64,000 bases of DNA from Empedobacter brevis NBRC 14943 = ATCC 43319 (GCF_000382425.1 NZ_KB908292.1:186001-250000), one strand, 5' to 3'. Counted from the first letter of the stretch, positions 16,379 through 28,247 are shown. Made by a program: numbers and translations. Notes: generated by a model from the sequence alone, not told the origin.

Positions 16379-17764
16379 CTATTTTTTCTTTTGAACTAAA
16401 ATTAAATACTCCCACGGTTTCAATTTCAGTTTGGTTGTTGCATCGAATGTGACCTCTTCATTGTTCATAAAATTCTTATAGTTTCCGTTTATTGGAACTG
16501 TAATCTCTTTCGCTGACTTTGTCAAGTTCGCCACAAAATAAGCTTCTGTTGTATTTTTCTTACGCTTAAAAGCTAAAATAGCTTTATCATCAGATGTTTT
16601 TAAACGTTCATATGACGCTGCTTTTTTCGCTCCGTTAAAAGCTTCATTCGTCACCTTAAGTTCTCCTAATTTTTCATAAACACCTCTCATTTTTGCTGTT
16701 GGGTTACGATCAATGGAATCTTTAACAAAGAATTTTAAACGACGGTTAAAATCTTCTTCCTGCCCATTATAAATCAATGGGATTCCCGGTAAAGTATATG
16801 TTAATGCCGCAAAAGTTTCAACCGCATCTCCCATTCTTTCGTATTCTGTTCCTGCCCAAGAGTTTTCGTCATGATTAGATGTGAACAATAATTTATAATC
16901 ATCTGCTTGCCATTTTTTAGGGATAGAATCCATGTAGGTATCAATTGCTGAAACATTTTTCTTCCCTTTTGCAATATCATTCATAATATGATGAAATTCC
17001 CAACCATAAGCAGCATCAAATGCATTGACTAAAAGCTCCGGTTTTTCAGTCTCCCCCAACATAAATATTTCGCGCCCATTTGTTAATTGAGGTTTCGCTT
17101 CTTCCCAAAAATCAGTTGGAACTTCGTGCGCCATATCACAACGGAAACCATCAATTTTGAAATCATCTAACCAATATTTCATATCGGCAATCATTTGTTT
17201 GCGCATTTCTTTGTTCTCAAAATTTAACGCTACAACATCACTCCAGTCATAAGGGGAATGCATTTTACCATTCTTATCTTGTTCATACCAATCCGGATGT
17301 TGCTTCACCCAAGGATGATCCCAAGCAGTATGATTGGCAACCCAGTCCAGGATGACATATATCCCATTTTTATGTGCTTCATCTATCAATTTCTTGAAAT
17401 CTTCGGCAGTTCCGAATTCCGGATTAATTCCCCTGTAATCTTTTATTGAATAATAGGATCCTAAACCTTCCTTTCTATTTTCTTCTCCAATCGGGTAAAT
17501 TGGCATAATCCATAGAATTTTAACTCCTAATTTTTTGATGTTCGAAATTTCTTTCGTTACCGCCGCAAAAGTTCCTTCCGGAGAGAACTGACGAACATTT
17601 ACTTCATAAATCACTGAAGTCTCTGCCATATCAGCTGTAAAAGGCAAAATTCCTTTCTGCTTTAATTCAGATGTGACAGATTTGGATTCTGTTTCTTTTT
17701 TATTGTTACAACTTGTTAAAAACAATGTTGCAACCAATGTTAAACCAACTATTTTTTGTATCAT
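16379..17764 (-). CDS. GH13 alpha-amylase-family lipoprotein (first of two)
   Basis: Lipobox LTSC gives a lipidated Cys19. The GH13 barrel carries all catalytic signatures: region I DWVANH (140-145), nucleophile Asp210 in GFRCDMAH, acid/base Glu238 in MLGETE and transition-state Asp299 in TSNHDE. A short C-terminal beta domain follows (from about 380). The 461-residue size and lack of carbohydrate-binding modules suggest an enzyme for short maltodextrins. Lipidation places it in the periplasm or at the surface. It is the last gene of the glycosidase operon, 25 bp after another GH13 lipoprotein gene; the two are not close copies, so they probably differ in chain-length preference. Confidence 0.92.
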   Translation of the reverse strand: MIQKIVGLTLVATLFLTSCNNKKETESKSVTSELKQKGILPFTADMAETSVIYEVNVRQFSPEGTFAAVTKEISNIKKLGVKILWIMPIYPIGEENRKEGLGSYYSIKDYRGINPEFGTAEDFKKLIDEAHKNGIYVILDWVANHTAWDHPWVKQHPDWYEQDKNGKMHSPYDWSDVVALNFENKEMRKQMIADMKYWLDDFKIDGFRCDMAHEVPTDFWEEAKPQLTNGREIFMLGETEKPELLVNAFDAAYGWEFHHIMNDIAKGKKNVSAIDTYMDSIPKKWQADDYKLLFTSNHDENSWAGTEYERMGDAVETFAALTYTLPGIPLIYNGQEEDFNRRLKFFVKDSIDRNPTAKMRGVYEKLGELKVTNEAFNGAKKAASYERLKTSDDKAILAFKRKKNTTEAYFVANLTKSAKEITVPINGNYKNFMNNEEVTFDATTKLKLKPWEYLILVQKKK

Positions 17765-17789
17765 TTTTTTCGTTTATTCGTTTTAAAAA

Positions 17790-19445
17790 TTACTCTATTT
17801 TTTCCAATAAGACTATCTCAAATGGTGTATCCAATTTCAATTGTCCATTGATAACTTTTCCTGATATTCCGGCATAAGCATCACGAACTTTCGTTCCATC
17901 TTTCCAAACTGAATCTATATTGATTGTTTTTACACCAATAGGCATCTTTAGTCCGATTACCACTTCATCCGTTTTATATTTTCTTGTAAAAAGATAAGGA
18001 GAATTTTGTAAATCAGTTTGATTCCCTGCACCAACAGCAGGATGATTTCTTCTGAATTGTCCTAATTTTCTATAATGATTCAATAAAGATTCTGTCTCCG
18101 AATTAGGTTGAATATCACTCCAATTCATCTTTGAACGAAGATTGGCATCTCCATCAACACCTTCAATTTCTAATGAACGAGCAGTTTCATCACCGTAATA
18201 AATCTGAGAAATTCCCGGAGTTAATAACAATCTAGTTCCTGCTTCCCATGAATCTTCGCGGTTTTTATCAAATGGAGATCCATCATCATGAGAAGTAATA
18301 TAACTCATCACTGATTTTCCTTTCATTTTGTGTTGAAGAATATCATTGTAACGATTAAATAGTGCCTGATTAGATTCTTGCTGTGTTGAACGCAAATCAA
18401 AATTGATTAAAGCATCAAATCCATTTTCAAAATAATTGACCGCTTTGTCAGGGAAGTGAAATTGTTGTCCATCATTAATCGAATAATTATACACTTCTCC
18501 CAAAAGGAAGAACTTATTTTCATCCAATACTTTTGATGGGTTTGCTGCTTTATAACTAGTAAAAGCATCTTGACAAATTTCTTCAAATTTCTTCCAAACA
18601 TCTTCTTCCGTATGTTTCACTGTATCCACCCGATAACCATCTATTCCATATGTGCGAATATAATCTGAAAGCCATTTCATGATGTAATATTTCGGTGCTT
18701 TTGGAAGATTATATTTTAGAAAAAATGCATTCAATTCTGCTACTTCTTTTTCCAACCGCCCTTCTTTAGACCATTTGGCTAATAATTGCGGTGGCAGCAT
18801 CACATCATTTTCTGATTCAGTTAGAATATCCGGTAAATTTTTCACTAAAGTACATTCGATTGTCATTTTGTAAGAATCATATGTACATTGAGGTGAAACA
18901 CGAACCCAATCTGCAGGAAAAACACCATCCGAACTTGTCACTGGTCCTGTATGATTGATTACCGCATCTAACATGATTCGGATACCTTTTGAATGCGCTT
19001 TGTCTATTAATTCTTGTAATTCCTTGTCAGAACCCCAGTTTTTATCAATCGAAGTCCAATCTTTTGTCCAATAGCCATGAAATCCGTATGTTTTTCCCTG
19101 GCCTTCATCTACAAAGCCATGAATCTGTTCAACAATTGGTGTCATCCAAATTGCATTGACCCCTAAGTCAGAAAAGTAATTATCCTCTATTTTATTGATA
19201 ATCCCACGAAAATCTCCACCTTCAAAACCTCTTAATTTTGCTGTTTCTGCTGTTCGTCCATAATTTATATCATTCTTCTTATCACCATTTTCAAATCGGT
19301 CTGTCAATAAGAAATAGACATTTGCAGCATTCCAGACAAATGGTTGTTTTTCTGAATGGATAGTTTGTGTTACTTGTGTTGTTGTTTTAGAACAAGAACT
19401 TAAGAACAAAGACGCAATCCCTATTGAGAAAAGTATTTTTTTCAT
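17790..19445 (-). CDS. GH13 alpha-amylase-family lipoprotein (second of two)
   Basis: The signal ends LSSC (Cys18 lipidated). GH13 signatures are DAVINH (160-165), nucleophile Asp274 in DGYRVDTVKH, acid/base Glu317 in LLGEVYN and Asp387 in TSHDDG. An insertion of about 90 residues between barrel strands 3 and 4 (170-260) contains two Cys (QCTYD and IECTL) that could form a disulfide outside the cytoplasm. The C-terminal beta domain is present. It lies 66 bp after the GH97 gene; that gap is almost filled by a strong hairpin ending a few bases before this ATG, so its expression may be adjusted separately. Confidence 0.92.
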   Translation of the reverse strand: MKKILFSIGIASLFLSSCSKTTTQVTQTIHSEKQPFVWNAANVYFLLTDRFENGDKKNDINYGRTAETAKLRGFEGGDFRGIINKIEDNYFSDLGVNAIWMTPIVEQIHGFVDEGQGKTYGFHGYWTKDWTSIDKNWGSDKELQELIDKAHSKGIRIMLDAVINHTGPVTSSDGVFPADWVRVSPQCTYDSYKMTIECTLVKNLPDILTESENDVMLPPQLLAKWSKEGRLEKEVAELNAFFLKYNLPKAPKYYIMKWLSDYIRTYGIDGYRVDTVKHTEEDVWKKFEEICQDAFTSYKAANPSKVLDENKFFLLGEVYNYSINDGQQFHFPDKAVNYFENGFDALINFDLRSTQQESNQALFNRYNDILQHKMKGKSVMSYITSHDDGSPFDKNREDSWEAGTRLLLTPGISQIYYGDETARSLEIEGVDGDANLRSKMNWSDIQPNSETESLLNHYRKLGQFRRNHPAVGAGNQTDLQNSPYLFTRKYKTDEVVIGLKMPIGVKTINIDSVWKDGTKVRDAYAGISGKVINGQLKLDTPFEIVLLEKIE

Positions 19446-19496
19446 TGTAAAAAGTGTTGAGTTTTAAGCGCTGAGCGTTGAGAAAAACTCAACACT
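19446..19496 (-). repeat. Long hairpin between GH97 and GH13 genes, terminator- or REP-like
   Basis: AGTGTTGAGTTTT (19453-19465) and AAAACTCAACACT (19484-19496) form a perfect 13-bp stem. The 18-nt loop contains a smaller inverted repeat (AGCGC/GCGTT) and further copies of GTTGAG/GCTGAG. On the minus strand the stem is followed by TTTTT and then, within 8 nt, by the ATG of the downstream GH13 gene, so it occupies the ribosome-binding region and also looks like an attenuating terminator. Confidence 0.7.
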
Positions 19497-19511
19497 CATT
19501 ACTTTTATTGC

Positions 19512-21734
<2,223 letters not shown>

Positions 21735-21787
21735 TCAGCTTATCCCTTAGTTTTATATGATTCTAAAACGGGCTTGGCGTGACATTC

Positions 21788-23641
21788 CTATTTCAACTCA
21801 ATAATCATTGAAGTTTTTCCGTCTATTGAGATTTCTTCTTTTGAATTAATTGAAAGATTTTTGTCTGAGAGAATATCTTTTCCAGAAGTAATCCCATTCA
21901 ATGATTCAGCAAAACGATCTAATTTGAATGTTTGTTTTTCCGAATTAGCATTCAGAATCACCATCACCGATTCTTTTTCATTGTATCTAAAATAAACATA
22001 TACATTCTTTACCGGCATATAATGCTTTGTTTTTCCTGAATGAACAACCTCCTTATTTTTTCTCCAATTTAAAATTTTTGCTGTAAAATCGTGAAAAGTA
22101 TTTTGCTCAACTGTTCTTCCGGCAGTTGAAAAAGCATTTTGTTTATCTGACTTCCAACCTCCGGGAAAATCGCGACGAATATCTGCATCTCCTTTGCTTT
22201 TATCTCCACGCATTCCGATTTCAGAACCATAATAAATCTGCGGGATCCCACGAACAGTTGAAATCAACGTTAATCCTAATTTATAATCATTCACATTTCC
22301 ATTCATGATTTCATTCCAACGTTCTGTATCATGATTTTCCATGAAGACAAACATGTTGTTGACATTAGGATAAAGAAAATCATTCGTAAATGAATTGTAA
22401 AGCTTTATCATTCCTCCGTCCCAAGATTCTTCTTCTTTGATTGCTTTTGGCAATTCTGAAAATAAATTAAAATCCATCACAGAAGGTAGGTACGAATTGT
22501 AATGATCGATTTCAGCAATTTTCGAATCTTTTTGCCAATACGAAATATGCGCCGGTGAATACATCCATGCTTCACCTACAACATTAAAATTAGGGTACTC
22601 ATCTGTAATGGCTTTGACCCATTTTGCCATTCCTTCTTTGTCATTATACGGATAAGTGTCCACACGCATTCCGCCCAATTCAGCATATTCAATCCACCAA
22701 ATTGCATTTTGAATCAAGTAATTTAATACCAGAGGGTTCGATTGATTCATGTCTGGCATTGTCAAATCAAACCATCCGTTCAATGCTTCCTTTTTATCGA
22801 CTTCTGCAACATTGGTATCAAATTGAGATGTTGTACGATAGTTAGAGCGTTTAAATCCTTTTAAACCTCCATCCGGAAATTGATGAATCCAATCTTGTGA
22901 AGGCAAATCCTGAATCATCCAATGCGATAATCCCCAATGATTGGTCACATAATCCTGAATCAGCATCATTCCACGCTGGTTTAATTTCTGAGATAATTCG
23001 CGATAGTCTTCGTTGGTTCCGTAGCGCCCGTCAATCTTATACAAATCCGTTTGAGCATAACCGTGATACGAATGTTGCTTCTCATTGTCTTCATTTACCG
23101 GAGTCAACCAAACAGCCGTCGCTCCAAGATTCTGTAAATAATCTAAGTTGTTGATAATTCCTCGTAAATCTCCGCCGTGCCTGCTATCAGGAACAGTACG
23201 ATTGGCTTTATCTGTCAATTCATTTTTAGAATCGTTATTCTCATCACCATTCGCAAAACGATCAGGCATAATCAAATACACCACATCTTTTGATGAAAAT
23301 GATTGACGATTTGCAGAATTTGATTGACGATTTTTTAACTCATATGTATACGAATCAACAACCTTGTTTTTATTTTTAAGATGAATTTTAAATGACGATT
23401 TATTGACTTCATTCGTATCAATCGTCACAAAAACATAATTTGGGTTTTCTGTTTTTTGAATCTCTTTAATTTGAATTTGATCCGATAATTCAATGGAATA
23501 TTTATTGATATTTTTTCCATAAACCAAAATCTGCAATTCCGGATTCTTCATTCCTTTCCACCAAAACATTGGCTCTACTTTTTGAATTTGAGCAAATGCA
23601 AGCGTTGATAAGAAAGAGGTTAATGCAATTATTTTTTTCAT
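21788..23641 (-). CDS. GH13 neopullulanase/cyclomaltodextrinase (SusA-like)
   Basis: A Sec signal (to about residue 17, LAFA) precedes an N-terminal beta domain (about 18-105, VEPMFWWKGMKNPELQ) typical of cyclomaltodextrinase/neopullulanase enzymes, then the GH13 barrel: DYVTNH (230-235), nucleophile Asp328 in GGMRVDTYPY, acid/base Glu357 in VVGEAW and Asp438 in MENHDTERW. The 617-residue size and order match SusA of Bacteroides, which breaks down maltodextrins in the periplasm. It is the first gene after the terminator that follows GH65, so it either has its own promoter or depends on read-through; no perfect TAnnTTTG was found in the gap. Confidence 0.93.
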   Translation of the reverse strand: MKKIIALTSFLSTLAFAQIQKVEPMFWWKGMKNPELQILVYGKNINKYSIELSDQIQIKEIQKTENPNYVFVTIDTNEVNKSSFKIHLKNKNKVVDSYTYELKNRQSNSANRQSFSSKDVVYLIMPDRFANGDENNDSKNELTDKANRTVPDSRHGGDLRGIINNLDYLQNLGATAVWLTPVNEDNEKQHSYHGYAQTDLYKIDGRYGTNEDYRELSQKLNQRGMMLIQDYVTNHWGLSHWMIQDLPSQDWIHQFPDGGLKGFKRSNYRTTSQFDTNVAEVDKKEALNGWFDLTMPDMNQSNPLVLNYLIQNAIWWIEYAELGGMRVDTYPYNDKEGMAKWVKAITDEYPNFNVVGEAWMYSPAHISYWQKDSKIAEIDHYNSYLPSVMDFNLFSELPKAIKEEESWDGGMIKLYNSFTNDFLYPNVNNMFVFMENHDTERWNEIMNGNVNDYKLGLTLISTVRGIPQIYYGSEIGMRGDKSKGDADIRRDFPGGWKSDKQNAFSTAGRTVEQNTFHDFTAKILNWRKNKEVVHSGKTKHYMPVKNVYVYFRYNEKESVMVILNANSEKQTFKLDRFAESLNGITSGKDILSDKNLSINSKEEISIDGKTSMIIELK

Positions 23642-23707
23642 AATTAAATTAATGTGTTTTGAATTTCCATTCTTTATAGCACTTAAAAAACTTTCAACTT
23701 AAATAAA

Positions 23708-23740
23708 AATACCCTGAAAGCCGAGGCTTTCAAGGTATCT
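23708..23740 (-). terminator. Terminator after the maltose phosphorylase gene
   Basis: TGAAAGCC and GGCTTTCA form the core of a stem extended by TACC/GGTA, with TTTTTATTT following on the minus strand. It separates the transporter-pgmB-GH65 unit from the glycosidase unit. Confidence 0.8.
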
Positions 23741-23754
23741 TGAATTTCCCTTTA

Positions 23755-26052
23755 TTAAATTGAAGGTTGAACAACAGACTTTTCTCCGAAAACATAAACT
23801 TCTAACGGTTTTGTTCCTTCTAATTCGAATGTTGTTTCTCCTTTATTTACAATAACTTTTAAGATTTGATTGCGGAAATTGATTTTAAACGAAAATCCTT
23901 CCCATTGCTCTGGCAAACGTGGTTCAAAATATAACGCATCGTTCTTTACTCGCATTCCACCAAATCCTTCTACAATTGACATCCATGTTCCTGCCATCGA
24001 TGTAATGTGTAAACCTTCGTGAACCTCTTTGTTATAATCATCCAAATCCAAACGAGAAGTTCTTAAATAAAACGTATAAGCTTGTTGCATTCGTCCCAAA
24101 GTTGCTGCTTGAATTGAATGCACACAAGGTGATAAAGACGATTCGTGAACTGTTAATGGTTCATAGAAATCGAAATGTTTTTCCAATTGATCTTTTGAGA
24201 ATTGGTCTTCGAAATAGTAGAATGCCTGTAATGTATCTGCCTGCTTGATATAAGCTGAACGCAAAATTCTATCCCAAGACCATTTTTGATTGATCGGACG
24301 TTCTTCTTTTGCCAACTGAGAAACAGGTGTTAAATCTTTGTCTAAGAAACCATCTTGCTGTAAGTAAACATCATGTTCTTCACTAAATGGAAAATAAATA
24401 TTCGCAGCAACTTTTTTCATTTCTGTTAATTCCTCATCTGTTAGATGTGTTTTAGCTACAATTCGCGCATAATCTCCAGGATGATTTGTTTTTACTTTTT
24501 CCGCTTGCTCCGCTAAATAGTTCATACACCACTGTGCACAATAATTAGAATGGAAATTGTTGTTCACATTGTTCTCGTATTCATTAGGACCAGTCACACC
24601 TAACATCACGTATTTCCCTTTATCATTGGACCAGTTCACACGTTGCTTCCAAAAACGTGCAATTCCTAATAAAACTTCTAAACCGGCTTCCGGAATATAA
24701 GATTCATCACCTGTAAAACGTGTATAGTTAAAAATCGCAAATGCTATCGCTGCATTTCGGTGAATTTCTTCAAATGTAATTTCCCATTCATTATGGCATT
24801 CCTCTCCGTTCATTGTCACCATAGGATAAAGAGCTGCTCCAGCTTTAAACCCTAATTTTTCTGCATTTTCAATCGCTTTATCCAACTGATTGAAACGATA
24901 CATCAACAAATTACGCGCTACTTCTTGGTTTTTTGTTGCCATATAAAAAGGCAAACAATACGCTTCTGTATCCCAATATGTAGAACCTCCATATTTTTCA
25001 CCTGTAAATCCTTTTGGACCAATATTTAAACGTGCATCTTTTCCTGAATACGTTTGATTTAACTGGAAAATGTTGAAACGAATTCCTTGCTGTGCTTTTA
25101 CATCACCTTCTATCGTGATATCTGCCATTTCCCATGTTTTCGCCCATGCTTCTTTTTGGTTGATTAACAATTGTTGATAACCTAAAGCATTTGCTTGTTT
25201 GAGTACCTTTTCGGCAGCGGCAATCAATTCGTTTTCCTGATGGTTTGTAGAGACAATATACCCTCCAAATTTCTGAATCGTTGCGACATCATTTGCTTTT
25301 ACTTCTATTTCATATCTAAATTCTACTTTCCAATCCGTTTTCGTCGAAATTATCGGAGCAATTGCTTGTTTTTCATTGTTAATGAAAATAGTATTCTCCA
25401 TATAGGTAACCACATTGAAATGAGTTTTAAAAGTCTGTGCCTGCACGAAGCCTTGTTCTCCTTTGATTTCAGAACCAATTGGTTCCCAAAAAATTTCTTC
25501 CCAATTGGCATCCTCATTTTTTACATGAGTATCAACATAAGGTTTGTAAACAATCTTCGCATCTCCATTCAGCGGCTTAATATCGTATTTAATGATACCT
25601 AATTCATCTAAATCTTCAGAAAGAAAACGACAGACGTTCACTTCAATTTCTAAACCGGAAGGTAGTACTGCAACAAAAGATCGATACAGTAAACCTTCTT
25701 TCATGTTTAATTCACGACGGAAATTTTTAATTGATTTACACGTATTTAAATCGAACTGTTTTCCATTGATTTCGATATCAATTCCAATCCAAACCGGTGC
25801 ATTTAATACTTTCGCAAAATATTCGGGATAACCGTTTTTCCACCACCCCACTTTTGTTTTGTCAGGATAATAAACTCCGGCAATATAGCTTCCTTGAAAA
25901 GTATCCCCTGAATAAAATTCTTCGAAATTAGCACGTTGCCCCATCGCCCCATTACCAATAGAAAATAAACTTTCTGACGATTTCACTCGATCTTTTTCAA
26001 ACCCTTCTTCGATAATTGACCACGCATTCGGGATGATATAATCTTGATTCAT
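23755..26052 (-). CDS. GH65 maltose phosphorylase
   Basis: Catalytic Glu491 lies in GVTGPNEYENNVNNNFH, aligning with the general acid of Lactobacillus brevis maltose phosphorylase. The substrate-site segments STYWDTEAYCLPFY (357-370) and MNGEECHNEWEITFEEIHRNAAI are conserved, and the phosphate-loop pattern VHESSLSPCVHS argues for a phosphorylase rather than a hydrolase. There is no signal peptide, so it acts in the cytoplasm: maltose plus phosphate gives glucose and beta-glucose-1-phosphate. pgmB lies 27 bp upstream and an MFS transporter before that, exactly the partners expected. Kojibiose or trehalose phosphorylase is possible within GH65, but the starch locus favours maltose. Confidence 0.92.
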   Translation of the reverse strand: MNQDYIIPNAWSIIEEGFEKDRVKSSESLFSIGNGAMGQRANFEEFYSGDTFQGSYIAGVYYPDKTKVGWWKNGYPEYFAKVLNAPVWIGIDIEINGKQFDLNTCKSIKNFRRELNMKEGLLYRSFVAVLPSGLEIEVNVCRFLSEDLDELGIIKYDIKPLNGDAKIVYKPYVDTHVKNEDANWEEIFWEPIGSEIKGEQGFVQAQTFKTHFNVVTYMENTIFINNEKQAIAPIISTKTDWKVEFRYEIEVKANDVATIQKFGGYIVSTNHQENELIAAAEKVLKQANALGYQQLLINQKEAWAKTWEMADITIEGDVKAQQGIRFNIFQLNQTYSGKDARLNIGPKGFTGEKYGGSTYWDTEAYCLPFYMATKNQEVARNLLMYRFNQLDKAIENAEKLGFKAGAALYPMVTMNGEECHNEWEITFEEIHRNAAIAFAIFNYTRFTGDESYIPEAGLEVLLGIARFWKQRVNWSNDKGKYVMLGVTGPNEYENNVNNNFHSNYCAQWCMNYLAEQAEKVKTNHPGDYARIVAKTHLTDEELTEMKKVAANIYFPFSEEHDVYLQQDGFLDKDLTPVSQLAKEERPINQKWSWDRILRSAYIKQADTLQAFYYFEDQFSKDQLEKHFDFYEPLTVHESSLSPCVHSIQAATLGRMQQAYTFYLRTSRLDLDDYNKEVHEGLHITSMAGTWMSIVEGFGGMRVKNDALYFEPRLPEQWEGFSFKINFRNQILKVIVNKGETTFELEGTKPLEVYVFGEKSVVQPSI

Positions 26053-26079
26053 TTTGTTTTGTATGTTGATTGTAAAAAA

Positions 26080-26766
26080 TTATTGATTGATTAATTCCAT
26101 TAAGAATTCCTCTGTGATTTCGGTAAAGTTGTTGAAATTATATTTTGCTTCGTTTAAAACCGAAGGTTCTCCGATTCCAACACTTATCATTCCTGCAATA
26201 TTAGCTGCCTGAATGCCTGCAACCGAGTCTTCAAAAACAATTGCGTTCTCATTTGGTTGATTTGCTTTCTTTGCTCCTACAATAAATACTTCAGGATCTG
26301 GTTTTGCATTCGAAACATCATTTCCATCAACAATGTCATCAAAATAATGCAGAATATTTACTTTTTCTAAAATCGGACGAGCATTTTTAGAAGCAGAACC
26401 TAAAACAATTGGCTGGTTATTTTCTTTTAGAAAATTTAAAACATTCATCACTCCCGTAAGAATTTCTGAATCGTCCATTTTGTTGATGTATTCTAAATAA
26501 TCTTCATTTTTTTGAACCAACCATTGCTCTTTTTGTTCATCTGTTGCTTCAACATTTCCTAATCCAAGAATGATTTCTAATGAACGAACACGCGAAACTC
26601 CTTTCAAGAGTTCGTTATGTTCGTGTGTAAAATTAATTTCCAAGGCTCTTGCAATTTTCTGCCATGCCAAGAAATGATATTTCGCGGTGTCAACAATGAC
26701 ACCGTCTAAATCGAAAATAAATGCTTTCGTTTTCAAAATTTTATGCTTTGATTGGTTCATCCACAT
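26080..26766 (-). CDS. pgmB: Beta-phosphoglucomutase
   Basis: HAD-superfamily motif I FIFDLDGVIVDT carries the nucleophile and acid Asp pair. The cap domain has WQKIARALEINF and the substrate loop LLKGVSRVRSLEIIL; motif II is VLGSASKN and motifs III/IV PDPEVFIVGAKK and VFEDSVAGIQAA. It converts the beta-glucose-1-phosphate made by GH65 into glucose-6-phosphate. The start at 26766 lies inside the end of the transporter gene (26-nt overlap); a second ATG two codons later (26760) is equally possible. The 228-residue length is normal. Confidence 0.93.
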   Translation of the reverse strand: MWMNQSKHKILKTKAFIFDLDGVIVDTAKYHFLAWQKIARALEINFTHEHNELLKGVSRVRSLEIILGLGNVEATDEQKEQWLVQKNEDYLEYINKMDDSEILTGVMNVLNFLKENNQPIVLGSASKNARPILEKVNILHYFDDIVDGNDVSNAKPDPEVFIVGAKKANQPNENAIVFEDSVAGIQAANIAGMISVGIGEPSVLNEAKYNFNNFTEITEEFLMELINQ

Positions 26767-28087
26767 CTTTTACTCGTGTTACAAAAAGTGCCGCTAATAC
26801 GAGAGCAACGCCACTTGTCATAATTGCGTAAATGGGATTATCGTGATAAATATATTTTACAATTGGACCGCCCAATAGAGCGTTGACGATTTGAGGCATA
26901 CAGATAAAGAAATTGAAAATTCCCATGTATACGCCCATTTTTTTAGCTGGAATAGCTCCGGCTAAAATAGCATAAGGCATCGATAAAATACTAGCCCATG
27001 CGATTCCCACACCAATCATTGAGATGATTAAAAGTTTCGGGTCGTGAATAAAATAGATGGAGATTAATCCTAATCCTCCACAAATTAAAGAAATTGCGTG
27101 CGTTGTTTTTCGACCAATTTTTAGTGCCAATGCAGGTAAGAAGAATGCAAAGATTGCAGAAACCGCGTTATATACACCAAAGATTATTCCAACCCAGTCG
27201 CCTGCTTTTTGATACGTTTCTGAATGTGTATCACTTAGCGGAAGACCATAAACATGATGTGCAATTGCCGGTGTAGCAAAAACCCACATCCCGAATAAAG
27301 CAAACCACGTAAAAAATTGGACTAAACCTAATTGCTTCATTGTTTTTGGCATGTTACCAAAATCAGTGAAAATTTGTGTTAAACTTGCTTTTTCTTCTGT
27401 TAAAGACTCTCTTCTTTCCGCTTTTTCAAAAGCATCTAATTGTTCGGGAGTATATTCTTTCGTCGTAAATACGGTAATTAGAACAGTTATAATGATCGCA
27501 ATTGCACCTATTATGAATGATAAGATTAAATGAAAAGGTACTTCTCCGGCGGCGGCAGTACTCGATACTCCAAACCAATTACTTAAAACATACGGCAACC
27601 AAGATCCTATTACTGCTCCTAAACCAATGATAACTGTTTGGATAGAATAACCTAATGTACGTTGGTCAGAAGGTAACATGTCCGCTACAAATGCACGCAT
27701 CGGCTCCATTGCGATGTTAAACGAAGCATCCATAATCATTAAGAAACCGGCTCCCATCCATAACGCAGGCATAATTGCAGTAAATGCTCCTGCCTGAGGC
27801 ATTAAAATTAATCCAAATGAAGCAAGTAAAGCTCCTAATAAAAAGTAAGGTTTTCTTCGTCCAAATTTAGACCATGTGTTGTCTGAATAGTGACCAATAA
27901 TAGGTTGAACAATCAATCCCATTAATGGTGCTACAATCCAAAACCAAGACAGTTCGTGTACATCAGCACCAAACGAACTTAAAATTCGGCTCGCATTTGC
28001 ATTTTGCAAAGCGAATCCCATTTGAACTCCTAAATATCCGAAACTTAAATTCCAGATTTCCAGAAATCCCAATCTACGCTTTTCCAT
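26741..28087 (-). CDS. MFS transporter for maltose/maltodextrin
   Basis: Twelve hydrophobic segments and the inter-helix motif GHYSDNTWSKFGRRKPYFLLGA place it in the glycoside-pentoside-hexuronide/SLC45-like group of major facilitator sugar symporters; MRAFVADMLP is also typical. The start MEKRRLGFLEIWNLSFGYLGVQMGF is common in putative maltose:proton symporters of Bacteroidota. It overlaps pgmB and precedes the cytoplasmic GH65, so maltose is the natural substrate. It is the first gene of its operon, with a -7 box 46 bp upstream. Confidence 0.88.
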   Translation of the reverse strand: MEKRRLGFLEIWNLSFGYLGVQMGFALQNANASRILSSFGADVHELSWFWIVAPLMGLIVQPIIGHYSDNTWSKFGRRKPYFLLGALLASFGLILMPQAGAFTAIMPALWMGAGFLMIMDASFNIAMEPMRAFVADMLPSDQRTLGYSIQTVIIGLGAVIGSWLPYVLSNWFGVSSTAAAGEVPFHLILSFIIGAIAIIITVLITVFTTKEYTPEQLDAFEKAERRESLTEEKASLTQIFTDFGNMPKTMKQLGLVQFFTWFALFGMWVFATPAIAHHVYGLPLSDTHSETYQKAGDWVGIIFGVYNAVSAIFAFFLPALALKIGRKTTHAISLICGGLGLISIYFIHDPKLLIISMIGVGIAWASILSMPYAILAGAIPAKKMGVYMGIFNFFICMPQIVNALLGGPIVKYIYHDNPIYAIMTSGVALVLAALFVTRVKDVDEPIKA

Positions 28088-28112
28088 TATCGTAATTTTA
28101 TTATGTATTTAC

Positions 28113-28133
28113 GATAAGCGTTTTATGCTTATC
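28113..28133. promoter_or_regulatory. Inverted repeat in the leader of the transporter operon
   Basis: GATAAGC (28113-28119) and GCTTATC (28127-28133) pair around a 7-nt loop, touching the -7 box and lying where the transcript would begin. It could be a 5' UTR hairpin or a second protein-binding site. Confidence 0.4.
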
Positions 28134-28140
28134 AAAACTA
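28133..28140 (-). promoter_or_regulatory. -7 box of the transporter/pgmB/GH65 operon
   Basis: TAGTTTTG on the minus strand matches TAnnTTTG, 46 bp before the ATG at 28087. No TTG lies about 19 nt upstream, as expected for a promoter needing an activator. Confidence 0.55.
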
Positions 28141-28190
28141 TATTTTTTTGTTTGAGAAGTAAAAATATGTTTTGATTTGATTACAATGTT

Positions 28191-28200
28191 AAAACATTTT
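28191..28200. promoter_or_regulatory. Degenerate LacI-family operator upstream of the transporter operon
   Basis: AAAACATTTT differs by one base from the AAAACGTTTT core of the perfect palindrome upstream of susC. Its centre is about 55.5 bp from the -7 box, against 54.5 bp for susC. Flanking bases do not extend the palindrome, so affinity may be lower. Confidence 0.45.
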
Positions 28201-28247
28201 TTCGGGATTATTGCAACTGTAACAATTATTTATCCAAAAAAAACTTA

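Noticed and set aside
25195-25602. 135-codon plus-strand frame opposite the GH65 gene
   Set aside because: Antisense shadow of a strongly conserved enzyme, with biased Phe/Ile/Tyr composition.
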